Positions 1 to 11,324 are shown, counted from the first letter of the stretch. The stretch is 64,000 nucleotides of DNA from Zingiber officinale (GCF_018446385.1 NC_055988.1:167076337-167140336); one strand, 5' to 3'. Notes: generated by a model not told the origin, from the sequence alone. A program made the numbers and translations.

Positions 1-57
1 GCAAATGAATTAATCGCGAGCGCTATCACCCCCCTCTAGCGCTTTACGATCCTACAA

Positions 58-70
58 TTGGTATTAGAGT
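58..70 (+). other. Decayed tRNA-iMet primer-binding site
   Basis: TTGGTATTAGAGT lies two bases after the LTR end CCTACA. It differs from the plant copia primer site TGGTATCAGAGC by two C-to-T changes, the usual decay of methylated cytosines. Confidence 0.7.
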
Positions 71-326
71 GGGGTCGTTTCGAATTAGTGAAACCGTCAT
101 TCAAATAATTTTTTCCCGTGGTGTTAATTATTTTGTTTTATTTAATCGGAGTTGGTATAATTGCCTTACCCTGATCATTTTATCGCAATTGAAAATTCAT
201 TTTTCTCAAAGCTGGTGCAACACTACTCGAACTCGCTTATTTAAAATTATTATCCTGCACTACTAATCCAAGACCAAGTCTTGGAACAAGTTTTCTCATT
301 TTTTTTTTGTCGTGCTAGATTTTTAA

Positions 327-1985
327 ATGGCCTACCAAGAGAGATATAGAACTACATGCCCTCCCCTCTTCACTGGTGAAGAATTTTGTTACTAGAAGAG
401 TCGAATGGAATATCACCTCAAGACGTAAGTCGAGATGTGGATAATCATCCAAACGGGATTTGCTTATCCCACCGAAGATGGAATTCTCGTCCGGTGCAAC
501 AAATGGGATGCACCAATGAGAAAAAGAATCGAAGCCGACGCAAAGGCTACCTAGACTCTACAATGCAAGCTAACAAAAGAGGAGCTGGACCGAGTCGGCC
601 CGTTCTCAAGCGCCAAAGATCTGTGGGAAAAGTTAATCGAGTGCACGAAGGGACTTCCGACATGAAGGTAAGCAAACGTGATTTAATTTTAAATAAACTG
701 TATAACATAAAAATGCAGGAAGGTGAGTCGGCAAGCCAACTCCACACACGGATTCAGGATCTGCTGAACGACCTTCATGCAATCAGTCAGAAGGTGGAAA
801 ACTTCAACATCATCATGTATGCACTCAATGCATTTTCCGAGGAATACCTTTGTGGGCATCAATGATAGATGCTTACAAAGTATCCAAGGACCTTTCTTTA
901 ATTATACTAGACGAGTTTTTTTTTTTCTAAATTTGAACTTCATGAACAAACTAATACTACTCGGATCGAGAAAGGTATTGCTTTGATTGCAGGAACAAGA
1001 AAAATACAGGAATCAAAAGAAAAGCGCAGAACTGAACCTGAATCTGAAGATGAACCGGACTCAGAAGACAACGATGACAAGATTACAGTCGAACTCATCA
1101 ACCTTGTACGAAAACTCTACAAAAAGAAGAAAGGATTCACCAAGAAAGACATCAAGAAAGTGATTCAGTCCAAGACGGTGTAATCAAGTCCAAAAGTGAA
1201 GTACGAAGTAACCTGCTACGGCTGCAACAAAAAGGTACACATCAAAGCCAACTATCCAAACTAAAAGGAAATGAATAAGCAAAAGGAAGAAGAAAGCATT
1301 GCAGGCGACATGGGATGAGTCTTCTTTAGAAGACTCTAACGAAGAGCTCGAACAGACGAGTTTCCTTGCCCTTACGGCTCGGGGACAAGTCGACGAATCA
1401 TAAACTGAGAGCAAGTCGGACACAGAATCTAAGAGAAGCCATGTATCTGTATCCATTTCTGAAGGGCCAAACCTCACTGTAAGAATTTCTCAGATAGATA
1501 AATTACATAACTTAGTTAACTATCTCATGCGTAAGTTAGCCAAATTCAACATTCGAGTCAAGTCACTCCAAAAGGAGGTAACAATCCTTGAGGAGACTAA
1601 CCTAAGTCCTTTGACTGAGCCAGTTCAAAATGGAAGTTCAACCCAAATCCAACAACTTGAGGAAGAAAATTTCAATTTGAAAACTCAAGTTAAAGAACTT
1701 AAGGACACGTTGGAATGGTTCACCTTGTGTTTCAAGAATCTTGATCTGATTCTTGTAAAACAAAGAGTCGTTTACAATCAATCCGGATTTGGATTTAAGG
1801 CTAAAAAAAATACAGATCTTACTTATCACTTGTAAATAAAACAAATATAAAATTAGTCCAAGCATGGGTCCCCAAGTCAAACTTGATTAATCAAGTTGCA
1901 CTTGGTCAATATTGGGTCCCCAAAGATCAAATCCACTACCTTGATAGACCCTATCGAGGCTATGATCCAGGGGAAGCCGATAGAT
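327..1985 (+). pseudogene. Degenerate copia gag (UBN2-type) with zinc knuckle remnant
   Basis: Starts at ATG 327 (reads MAYQERYRTTCPPLFTGEEF, then a stop replacing a Trp). Across shifting frames it continues through the gag core (LTKEEL/DRVGPFSSAKDLWEKLIE, LNKLYNIKMQEGESASQLHT). Then come an acidic/basic linker and a zinc-knuckle relic near 1212-1262 (CYGCNKKVHIKANYPN, last Cys lost). A coiled-coil stretch follows (1527-1730), then a tail with two WVPK motifs (about 1860-1985). At least three frameshifts and several stops make it non-functional. Every segment aligns in order with the better preserved gag at 9579-16707 on the other strand. Confidence 0.8.
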
Positions 1986-1989
1986 AGAT

Positions 1990-4110
1990 TTGTTTGATGC
2001 TTGCTTTACTGCTTTCACTATACATGCTTAGACTACGGTAGATAAGGACCTAGACTTGATTCACACTTAACTAGTTAGACCAAGGAGTTTCAGAAAGGAA
2101 ATTAAATATTTAATTTTTTTGAAAGACTTTGTCTAGAAGTGGTGGATAATCTCATACTCAAGAAGGTCTAGTGCCTCGCCATAGTCTGGAAGCCAATCAT
2201 TGAAATAAATATTTAATTGACTAATTGTAAAATCTTAGTCTAACTCAATTGTAAATCAATCCTTAAATTGTAATCTAATTGAAGATAACATTAACCATCT
2301 CACAAAATCCTATAAGGTTCCCTGATTGATAATTTAGAAGAAGAGTGAGATGGATCTAGATTTAAAATATTAAGTAGTTAACCAAACCCAAATTAAGTAA
2401 AATTAATTCAATTAAGTTAACTTAATTAATTTCAAAATATTATTTATAAAATCATAATTAATTTCAAAATCTTACTTAATTTCATAAATTAATTTCAAAA
2501 TCGTAATTAATCTCAAAATTATTTTTAAAATCATAATGAATTTCAAAAATCTTAATTATTTGATTATTAATTTTCAAATCATAATTAAATTTCAAATTAT
2601 TAATTCTTAGATTTTCAAAATCTTAATTATTTTTAGAAGATAATTAATTTTTAAAACATAATTAATATGTAAGCTTATTAATTTTCAATATGTTTTCAAA
2701 ATCTGTAAATTTTAATTATATTTTAAAATTATAAATTTAAACTTATGTTCTAAAAATTCAAAATTTAAATTTATTCCAAAATTTGAAATTCAAACTCATT
2801 GAAAATTCAAAAATCTCAATTTCAATATTTTTGAATATTGATAAAATTAAAATAAACTTAACTCCGTCTCATACAAACTCATAAGTTTTACATGTTTGAT
2901 AACTTAGAAAGGGTGAGACAGAAAATTAGAAAAATAGATAATTTCTTTTATCTTATACATGCTTGGAGTCTAGGATCCTCAAAATATTTTTAAGGCATTA
3001 ATCAAGGGGGAGTGAAGGGAGTCCAGTTAAGTTAATTTTTTATTTTGAAAAGTTAAAGTATTCTTTTTTAAACTTTTCTTTTTGCTCTTTGAAAAGTTAA
3101 AGTTTTTTTTAAAAAGGAAATTTAGTTTTCCTATTTAACTATTTTTTAAAAATAATCCTTAAATATTTTATTTTAAAAAAAGTAAGATAAAATATTTTTG
3201 TATCTAGAAAAATATTTTTTTTTTAGAAAAAATTGAGTACTTAACTAAGCTTCTTATCAAAATCTTTTTTAAGCTAAGTACTTAGTTAAGTTTTTTATAA
3301 TTTTTTTTAACTAAGTATTTAATTAAGCTTTTTATGAAAATCCTTTTTAATCTAAGTACTTAACTGAGCTTTTATCAACATCTTTTTAAAGCTAAGTACT
3401 TAACTAAGTTTTGATCAAATTTTTTAAAACTAAGATTTTATCAAAATCTTTTTTAAGTTAAGTACTTAACTAAGCTTTTTATCAATTTTTTTAAAAAGCT
3501 AAGTACTTAAGTAAGTTTTTATAAAGCTAAGTATTTGATAAAGTTTCTTTTTAAAAAAATTCATCTTCTTAACTAAATATTTTTTACAAGAAATTCTTTT
3601 TAAAGTTAAATGTTTTATCAAAATCTTTTTCAAACCTAACTGTTTATCAAAATTCTATTAAAGCTAAGTTTTTCTCTAACTCTTTTTCAAAAGCAATTAT
3701 TTTCAAATTTTAAGTTCAGCTAAGTTTTTTATTTTCAAAGCATTTCTAATTTAGCTAGGTGTTTTTCAAAGCAATTATTTTCAAAAGCTAAGTTTTTTTT
3801 TAAAAAAGCTAAGTCATTTTCAACCTTTAAAAATTAGCTAAGTTTCTTTTTGCTACCTTTCAGGGGAAGCTTAAAGTTAAACATAGTAAATTTTTTAGTA
3901 TTTTTATATATTAAACAAACTTTCTCTCTACTTATTTATTTTTAATTTATGTCAAAGGAAGAGAGAAGTTAAAAGTTAAGAGTTAAACATAATTTTTGTA
4001 AAAGGAGAGCATAAGGAAGTTTTTTTTACAAATTATTATATTTATGCTCATGCTAAAATTCCTTTAATTATCATTATGTTTTACTTAATTTCGAACATGA
4101 TTGTCATAAT
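1990..4110. repeat. AT-rich non-coding interior with degenerate tandem repeats
   Basis: No coding potential. Bases 2390-2860 repeat AATTAATTTCAAAATC-like units, related to the 33-bp minisatellite at 8400-9140 on the other strand. Bases 3230-3860 hold roughly 45-bp degenerate units built on CTAAGTACTTAAC and ATCAAAATCTTTTTTAAG. The text near 2280-2340 (fragments of TCAATCAGGGAATCCTA in reverse) matches 9141-9200, which ties this interior to the neighbouring element. Confidence 0.6.
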
Positions 4111-4125
4111 CAAGAAAGGGGAGAT

Positions 4126-4498
4126 TGTTGGTACAGGAAGCACCAAACGATCGAACCTGTATTTTGATTATGTCAAAGGGTCCAAAGTTAAGTTCTCTTG
4201 TAATTTAACAAGGTTGATTGAGCTTGCAGGAAAAGTCCTAAGTGTACTTAGGCAAAAGTCCTAGTGGTTCTAGGCAGGTGGAAAACCCTAGGGGGTGGTA
4301 ACCCTAGGTCCTAGGGGGTGATAACCCTAGGTGATGAAAAGTTCTATCTACAGTTAGGCAGGTGAAAAACCCTAGGGGGTGGTAACTATAGGTCATAGAG
4401 GAAGGTAACCCTAGGCGGAAAGTCTTAGCGGGTCGAGTGCTTCGGGCAAAATCTTAGAGTCGAGGACTCTAGGTTGAAATTGTGGCGGTTTGGTAAAG
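4126..4498 (+). repeat. Truncated 3' LTR with hairpin-rich start
   Basis: Begins TGTTGGTACAGGAAGC directly after the polypurine tract. Bases 4229-4430 contain repeated dyads (CCTAAGTGTACTTAGG, CCTAGTGGTTCTAGG) and CCCTAGG-flanked units repeated several times. Palindrome-rich LTRs are known in Sireviruses. The expected LTR end (the 1-56 type) is absent, so the right part was lost before or by the later insertion at 4522. Confidence 0.65.
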
Positions 4499-4516
4499 AT
4501 CATGAGTTTAAAAGTA

Positions 4517-4521
4517 TATAG
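4517..4521. repeat. Target-site duplication TATAG, left copy
   Basis: TATAG directly before the LTR; the matching copy is at 18012-18016. It fixes the element ends. Confidence 0.85.
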
Positions 4522-5612
4522 TGTAGGACCGTTAGATTCGATAGAGGGGGGGTGAATATCGATTCGAAAAAGACGAGTATAAACACAGCGGAAAAATAAA
4601 ATAGACACAGTTGTTTTACTTCGTTCGGAGCCTGTGACGACTCCTACTCGAAGGCCCGTGGTCCTTGACCACTTTCGTTGGGCAATCACTAGCAATTCGA
4701 AATAATGATTACAAAAGAACCGTACAGTGAATGCTAATGAAAACTAAAAACAAAATACCGACAAGAAGGGAAAAGAATGGAGCGTAGTGTCGGAGCTTTG
4801 TTGGCGTCGCACTGAACGTTGAGCAGCAAGACCAGCAGTAGAAGAATTCTCAGCTTGATTGATTGATCCTGAAGCTCCTGTCTGGGGCTTCTTTTATATG
4901 TTGTTCCAGGCGCATGGATCCCTTCCGGGCGCCTGGAATGTGACGTAGCTGCACAAACCATGATGCTCCACGTGGCGACGACTCGGCTGGATAGAATTCG
5001 CCTTCCGGGCGCCCGGATCCCCTCCGGGCGCCCGGACCACCTTGTTCCAGAAACCTCCTTTTTCCTGCAAAACAAAGTTAGTCCGAGGCAAATGTATATC
5101 CTGTAACACAGATTGTCAGCACAGTTAAAGTTCAACAGATAAATAAAAAGAGTATGACTTAGATTCCGTCTTTCCGAGACCGGAATCTAGTCACGATCTC
5201 GACTTAGACATCCGAAATGGATCTAAGCCGGATCGACGCCTAATGTCCCCTTCCCGGGAACGCGTCCTCACAGTCACTCCCCTCCAGTGACTTACCTCAC
5301 TTACCTGCCAGACGTCCGGTCAGCCCGTCGACCCGTCTGGACTTCTCGCCAAGCGTCCGGTCAGCCCGTCGACCCGCTTGGACTTCTCGCCAGCTATCCG
5401 GTCAGCCCGTCGACCTAGCTGGACTTCTCGCCAAGCGTCCGGTCAGCCCGTCGACCCGCTTGGACTTCTCGCCAGCTATCCGGTCAGCCCGTCGACCTAG
5501 CTGGACTTCTCCTGCACACTCGATCAAAGTGTCAGACAACAACAAGACTAACTTAACCTATTTGTCATTCATCAAAACCTAGGTTAAATCGTTAGTGCTA
5601 GCCGCACCAAAA
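4522..5612 (-). repeat. 3' LTR (1091 bp) of the minus-strand element
   Basis: On the plus strand it runs from TGTAGGACCG to CCGCACCAAAA. It is nearly identical to 16935-18011, with a 14-bp extra piece near 5282-5296. A minus-strand TATA box (ATATAAAAG) lies at 4891-4899. Two CCGGGCGCCCGG palindromes sit upstream of it at 5005-5016 and 5024-5035. An array of five 41-bp hairpins occupies 5308-5504. Confidence 0.9.
5308..5504 (-). repeat. Five tandem 41-bp hairpin units, left LTR
   Basis: Units start at 5308, 5349, 5390, 5431 and 5472. Each has a 7-bp arm, an invariant 19-nt loop TCCGGTCAGCCCGTCGACC and the exact reverse complement of the arm. Arm pairs are CCAGACG/CGTCTGG, CCAAGCG/CGCTTGG, CCAGCTA/TAGCTGG, then the last two again. 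The loop itself can pair GGTC with GACC. Confidence 0.9.
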
Positions 5613-5626
5613 ATCTCCCCCTTTTT

Positions 5627-6856
5627 GATGGAATGACAACCTGGTTAAGTTAGTGAAAGCATATGCAAGAAACAACATGCATTTGTGTGGTTTTAAAGTT
5701 AGTTTGTGTTTTCAAATTGGTTTAGCTAACTTAACCACCTAACCCTCCTCCCCCTTTGGCATTCATCAAAAAAATGAACAAAGGTAAATAATCATAGTGA
5801 AGAGTTACTGTAACAGGTAATCAAATTTTGAAAGATATCTAAGTTTGGTTCAAAATTTGAAAGATAAAAGTGTAATTTTTAACACCAAGTAAAAAAATAG
5901 TCAAGTTGACTTGGGGGAGACAGGTTGAGTTTTGAAAAGGTTAATCAAGTTTAACTCTCAAGTGTGTGGAAATTTTCAAAATAGGTTTTTCAAATTTACT
6001 TTTTATGTTTAAGTAACATCTACTTTTCAAATAGGTAAATTTTTCAACTTCGATTTTTCAAAACAAAGCAAAAATTAAATATTTTTTTAAGAAATAAAAT
6101 TTTTGCCAAAATTAATTTTTAAGGCTGATTTGATAAAGGCTAAATTTGGAAATAGTTAATTTTTCAAATCAGGTTTGAAAATTGGGTGGGATTAAACTTT
6201 CACATTTTTTAAATACTTAGTTAAGTTTAAATTTTGTAAATCAATGTTCAAACATAGGTTAGGTTTTAAAAGGCATTTGTCAAACACACAAAATTTGAGT
6301 TAATTCTCCCCCTGAACTTGATATTTAACTTTAACCAGCTGTCTACCCAATTAGGTACTAACTAGCTATCAGAAGATAGTAGCTTTCACATGGTTAGTCA
6401 GATTAAGTTGATTACAAGCAGTCAGTTTTTTTTGACTTGACTGATTAACTTTAATCTGATTAATATCTGAGTTGTATTTAACGTCCAGACTTATGTTGAT
6501 GCACTGAAATAAGCATCTTAAGTCCAGACAGTTGGCCTATGCATCTCACCCCTTTCTATGTTTGTCAAACACACGCAAGGTAAACCTAGGGTGTTGGTGA
6601 GATGCTCAAAAACTAGTCCTATGGGTACATGCTTTCTAAGGATTCAAAACTAGTCTAAGGCAAAAACTGTTTTTGAAAATCTAAAAATGGAAAGTTTGAA
6701 AACAAAATAGTTTTAACTTATAAGTTGAAAAACTAGTTTTTAGAAAAATTATAGTCTACCGAGATAGAGCATAATCAATGTAGGTCTGAAATATCACTAG
6801 ATAAATCCAAAATATTTTACAAGTAGTGTAGCTACAGAAGTAGGTCATCACTAAAG
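5627..6856. other. AT-rich non-coding interior between accessory ORF and 3' LTR
   Basis: No reading frame of note on either strand. Contains scattered CAAATTTT and TTTTCAAA words and the text CTCCCCCTGAACTTG near 6307, an old polypurine-like tract on the minus strand. Nothing else was recognised. Confidence 0.4.
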
Positions 6857-8112
6857 CTACTGAGATGATGAAGGGGGTGGTCCAGATCCCAAGGATCGAA
6901 GAAGTGCCATCAGCTCAGTGTGTCGGGTGTCTCCGGCAGCTCGTAACTCGGCAACCTCTCGCCGTATGTCCCGATGAAAATCCGAGTTCTCCTGCTGGAG
7001 ACTCGCCATAGCTCTCTCTAGTCCGGTCATACAGTCGGCTAGAGTGCGGGGAGCGTGTCGTGGTGCTCGAGCTGGGGGTGGTGGTGGAGCCGGTGCGGCT
7101 TCCTCTGGAAATAGTGCGAGCATGAACTCGTCCACCTGTGCGTCTGGTGCTGTGCCCCCCTCCGCCAAGACATAGTCCCGTCATCTCTATCTATATGGAT
7201 GCCGGTTAGGGAAAAGTTCCGAGCGGCTATAACATCGAACTCGGTCATATGGGCAACGTCTCCCCTAGTGACATCAATGTGCAACGAGGACATATAGGCT
7301 GTCAGAATGTGACCAAATGGCATATGGACTCGACTGTCAGTCACAAATCCAGCTGAATAGATGATGGTGGAGAAGATATGTAGGCTGATGTCAATGTCTA
7401 ACCTATGAATCAGGGCATACAGTAAGAACGAATGGAATGGGCGCATCACAGCGATGTCCCGAGTAGTCAGTGGTAAGATGCAAAGGACTACAACCCTATA
7501 AAGAGCGTAGTCCTGGACTCGAAGTTCTACTGACCTAAACTGTGTCACAGTGGGATCTCTCTCTCCTCCGAAAAAATACGAATAAATCGTATCGAGAGTA
7601 ATATGTGAGTAGGGATCTTCGAACGGTAGATCTCTCGGAGAATAGCACAAAAAGGAGCAAGTAGATGGACGCAACTCTAAAAACTCTCGGATAGTCGTAG
7701 GGGAAAATACGATATCAGTGCCTGCTGCCCTAGTGGTATAGGTGAAATCGTCTACTTTTACTAGGTTATTGCAAAATTCGGCACACAGACTTATGTTTAT
7801 TGGACTGGTACATTCGACAAGGTTCGTTAAGTTATAGTGGCCTATAACCTCTAAAGCAGAGGGACATGACCTTAGAAAGAACGATCTATCTATGCAGGTA
7901 GTCCTAATGGCCTTATAAATGGTGGATTCAAACTTAATCCTAAGTTCGTCTGTGGGAAACCTAGGGTCTGTACTAGTATTGGAGGGTCCAGCACCAGTAT
8001 TTGTTCGTTTCCTACTGTATATAAATAAAAGAATATTCTAAGAAAAAAATTGAGAAGACAAATTCTAATAAGATTTTAGAGAGGGGAAGTATTTTATTTA
8101 ACGAGGAGCCAT
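6857..8112 (-). pseudogene. Accessory ORF, putative plant transposon protein (PF20167-like), one frameshift
   Basis: Starting from ATG 8112-8110 the minus strand reads MAPR. An apparent 87-bp intron (8015-8101) follows, then an open frame from 8014 to about 7160 (RKRTNTGAGPSN..., FCNNLVKVDDFTYTTRAAG, REFLELRP). The pattern resembles the 'putative plant transposon protein' domain found in accessory ORFs of plant LTR elements. At a run of six C (7155-7160) the frame shifts. It then continues in a second frame to a stop at 6857, with a Pro/Ala-rich linker and a C-terminal coiled-coil-like segment (LERAMASLQQENSDFHRDIR). The ancestral splice donor is mutated (TT instead of GT at 8101-8100). Its function is unknown. 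Its position downstream of gag is where some Sireviruses carry env-like genes, but I see no signal peptide or membrane anchor. Confidence 0.65.
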
Positions 8113-8252
8113 CGAAAAATATAGATTTGACGACTTCAGCGTCTTCACCGCAAGAAAATTTTGATTTTAGAGTACTTTCGCACTGAGGTTCAAAGTGAAC
8201 CTTGGCAAAAGTGAGAATTTGTGGGGCAAAGGTTGGGGGCGCCTGCTGCCCC

Positions 8253-8299
8253 TTATTTATAGGGGACTCCGGGCGCCCGGATCACTTCCGGGCGCCCGG
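8253..8299 (-). promoter_or_regulatory. Probable internal promoter of the accessory ORF
   Basis: On the minus strand a TATA box (CTATAAATAA, 8262-8253) lies about 140 bp ahead of ATG 8112. Directly upstream are two perfect CCGGGCGCCCGG palindromes (8269-8280, 8288-8299) and a partial third (near 8309). The LTR has the same combination, TATA plus these palindromes. Confidence 0.55.
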
Positions 8300-8399
8300 G
8301 GTTGCTAGGGCGGGGCGCCCGGAACCCGGAGGGGAATACCAGGGGCTCCCGCCCCTGGTTTTTGACTTCTTTTTTTTTTTTTTTTTTTTTTTGAAATTA

Positions 8400-9140
8400 G
8401 GTTTGAAGTTAAGTTTTGAGTTTGAATAAAATTTTGAAATTAAGTTTAAAATTAAACTTTTGAAATTAATTTTTAAGTTTAAAATTTTGAAATAAATTTT
8501 TAAGTTTTAAAATTTTAAAATTAATTTTTAAGTTTAAAATTAAAATTTTGAAATTAATTTTTAAGTTTAAAATTTAAATTTTGAAATTAATTTTTTTTTG
8601 GTTTAAAATTAAAATTTTGAAATTAATTTTTAAGTTTAAAATTAAAATTTTGAAATTAATTTTTAAGTTTTAAAATTAAAATTTTGAAAATAATTTTTAA
8701 GTTTAAAATTAAAATTTTGAAGATAATTTTTAAGTTTAAAATTAAAATTTTGAAGATAATTTTTAAGTTTAAAATTAAAATTTTGAAAATAATTTTTAAG
8801 TTTAAAATTAAAATTTTGAAAATAATTTTTAAGTTTAAAATTAAGATTTTGAAAATAATTTTTAAGTTTAAAATTAAGATTTTGAAGATAATTTTTAAGT
8901 TTAAAATTAAAATTTTGAAAATAATTTTTAAGTTTAAAATTAGAATTTTGAAAATAATTTTTAAGTTTAAAATTAAGATTTTGAAGATAATTTTTAAGTT
9001 TAAAATTAAAATTTTGAAGATAATTTTTAAGTTTAAAATTAAAATTTTGAAAATAATTTTTAAGTTTAAAATTAAAATTTTGAAAATGATTTTTAAGTTT
9101 AAAATTAATTTAAGTTTAAAATTTTAAAATTAATTTTTAA
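8400..9140. repeat. 33-bp AT-rich minisatellite
   Basis: About 22 near-identical units of the type TTTTGAAAATAATTTTTAAG followed by TTTAAAATTAAAA. The period of 33 is divisible by three, so one frame stays open (8684-9127) as an 11-residue Ile/Lys/Phe repeat. That frame is a by-product, not a gene. A 20-base T run (about 8371-8391) precedes it. Confidence 0.9.
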
Positions 9141-9578
9141 GCCTTATTCATCTCACTCGATCTATATTATCAATCAGGGAATCCTATGATTTTGTGAGAT
9201 GAAATTGGTTTGATTACAGAGTTTTGGTTTAACTTGTGTTAGATTCAGACTTAGCTTTGGTTTCCACAAATAGGCATTCTTCGGATAAACTTCTAAGCTT
9301 GGTGAGTCACAAGGACATCATTAGAAGTAACCAACCTTTCGAGGTTTTCCGAATAGTCCTATCCACGGAACTTAGTACTAAATCTTGGTCTAACTGGTTA
9401 GGATTCGTTTAAGGGTAGCTTCGGTCAGTTCCACTTGGCCAAATGCACCAGATCGAAACCATATCTTTCTAGACATGCGATGCCCAAGTTTCCCTAACGT
9501 ACTATCATCCAAAAATTTCACCAATACCATGATTCAAGTTAAACTTGGTCTCTAATTCTAATTGCCCTGCCGGGTTTG
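9141..9578. other. Non-coding spacer between gag and the minisatellite
   Basis: No usable frame. Its sequence is shared, in inverse orientation, with the stretch after gag in the 1-4521 element (for example around 1990-2340), so it is a family feature rather than decayed pol. Confidence 0.5.
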
Positions 9579-11307
9579 TTAGTTTTGGGTTACCCTGTCG
9601 GGTAAGTTAGTTTTGGAGGTGCCACCTCCCCCTGAATTATTGGCCATTAATTTAAGTTTTGATTTTAGGCTTGTGTCGATTCTTTTATAGTTATAGTTAA
9701 CTTGGTGATAATTTTGTTGTTTTTTAAACTGTTTAGATTTTGAATTTGATTTAGGTTTGTATTTTGGATTTTGGTTTGGTTTATTTAATTTTATATAATG
9801 TATTTTTTCTTTAGGTATATAATATTGATTAAGTCCTACTTGCGTGGTTAGACACGCTTTCGGAACCCAAGCTAGATTGGTTGACTTGTATTGGGTTATT
9901 AATGATTTGAAGGTTTTATTTGAATTCGACTTATATCCTAGTCCGGTTTTATTATAACATGCTTTTTGATTATTTAGGATTAAGTCTAAATTTTTTGATC
10001 TTGTTGTGAATTTTTCTAACATCTCCTTTAAATTGTTTATTTCATTTTTAATGATAAATTCTCCTCCTCAAGTGTTAGATCTTGAGTTGGATTTGAATTT
10101 TTTAATTGTTCCTTGAGGTTTTGATTTTCCTCAAGAAGTAATTTGTTTTCATTTTCTACTTTGGTTAATTTACTATTTAAACAAGAAATGATTCTAAAAA
10201 ACTTTTTGTTTAAATTAAAATATACCTCATTCGAGCCTTCGGAAACGAGTACGGACTCGTGGCTTGTTTCAGGTTCAGACCCGTCTTCATCTTCCGACTC
10301 ATTTTCAATTTCGGCTTCGCGGGCCATCAGTGCGAGGTGGCTCTGATGTTTCTGCTCTTCTTCCTCTGATTCGTCCGAGGAGTCGTCCCACGTTGCTTTG
10401 AGTGCTTTCTTTTTTGTTGGCTTTGGTTTGTCGAACTTTAGTTTTGGGCATTCGTTCTTGTAATGTCCCTTTTTGTTGCAGCCGTAGCAAGTCACGTTCT
10501 TTTGTTCTGAGGGAGAGCTGGTCTTTTGAAGATCCTTTTTGCTGAAGCTCCTCTTTCTCCTGGTGAACATTTTTCTTACCAAGTTCATCAGGTGTTCTTC
10601 GTTTTCGGAGTCTTGGTCAGATTCTTCTTCAAATTCAGGCTTGCTTTTCTTTTCTTTGGAGGACCCTGCAAATAGAGCTATACCTTTCTCAGCTCCAGCA
10701 TTAGTTTGTTCGTGTAATTCTAATTCACAGAAAAGCTCATCTAATTTTAAGTTAGAAAGATCCTTAGAAATTTTGTAGGCATCCACTATTGATGCCCACA
10801 AACTATTACGTGGAAAGACGTTTAATGCGTACCTTATTAAGTCTCTGTTCTCCATCTGGTGGCCTATCGCATGGAGCCCGTTGAGGATGTCCTTGATCCT
10901 CGCGTGTAGTTGATTCGCCATTTCACCTTCCTGCATTTTTATATTAAAAATTTTATTTAAGAGAAGGTCTCGTTTTGTTACCTTGGCGTCGCTCGTTCCC
11001 TCGTGCAGCTCGATCAACTTGTCCCATAGCTCTTTAGCGTTTTTGTGTGGACCGACTCTGTTCAGTTCTTCTCTTGTCAATCCGCATTGTAGAGTGTTGA
11101 TCGCCTTATTTTCTGTTGATGCTTTTTTCTTGAGATCTGCTGTCCAGTCTTCAGGATCCACTAGATTCCCGGCGTTGTCCACTGAAATTTTGTAGGGTCT
11201 CGTGATGCTCATCCACTAGTCGAAGTCTGTTTTGAGGTAGACCTTCATGCGCTTCTTCCAGTAAGGGAAGTCGTCCCCGTTGAAGAGTGGAGGTCGCACT
11301 GTGCTGA

Positions 11308-11310
11308 ATC
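11308..11310. repeat. Target-site duplication AAT of the CACTA element
   Basis: AAT precedes CACTACAAC at 11311 and follows GTTGTAGTG at 16688-16690. Removing the element and one AAT restores the gag reading frame across the junction. Confidence 0.9.
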
Positions 11311-11324
11311 ACTACAACAAAATC

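Larger units (their letters stand above)
1..4521 (+). mobile_element. Non-autonomous Sirevirus-like copia retrotransposon, 5' LTR cut by window edge
   Basis: Bases 1-56 look like the last part of a 5' LTR ending in CCTACA. They are followed by a decayed iMet primer-binding site (58-70, TTGGTATTAGAGT against the usual TGGTATCAGAGC). A degenerate gag follows (327 to about 1985), then about 2 kb of AT-rich non-coding repeats, a polypurine tract (4111-4124, CAAGAAAGGGGAGA) and a 3' LTR starting TGTTGGTACAGG at 4126. No protease, integrase or reverse transcriptase reading is visible, so the element is non-autonomous. The internal layout matches the minus-strand element at 4522-18011, so the two are relatives in opposite orientation. 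The 3' LTR appears truncated near 4.5 kb. It is older than its neighbour, judging by the many stops. Confidence 0.75.

Noticed and set aside
4734..5135. Frames of about 130 codons in both LTRs (also 17147-17548)
   Set aside because: They cross the LTR promoter and GC palindromes, code for Arg/Gly/Pro repeats and lack any domain.
5308..5504. CRISPR-like array (repeats with variable parts)
   Set aside because: Plant nuclear LTR; variable parts are palindromic arms, not spacers, and no cas genes exist here.
8684..9127. 147-codon open frame of Ile/Lys/Phe repeats
   Set aside because: Created by a 33-bp AT minisatellite; no start context, no family, pure composition.
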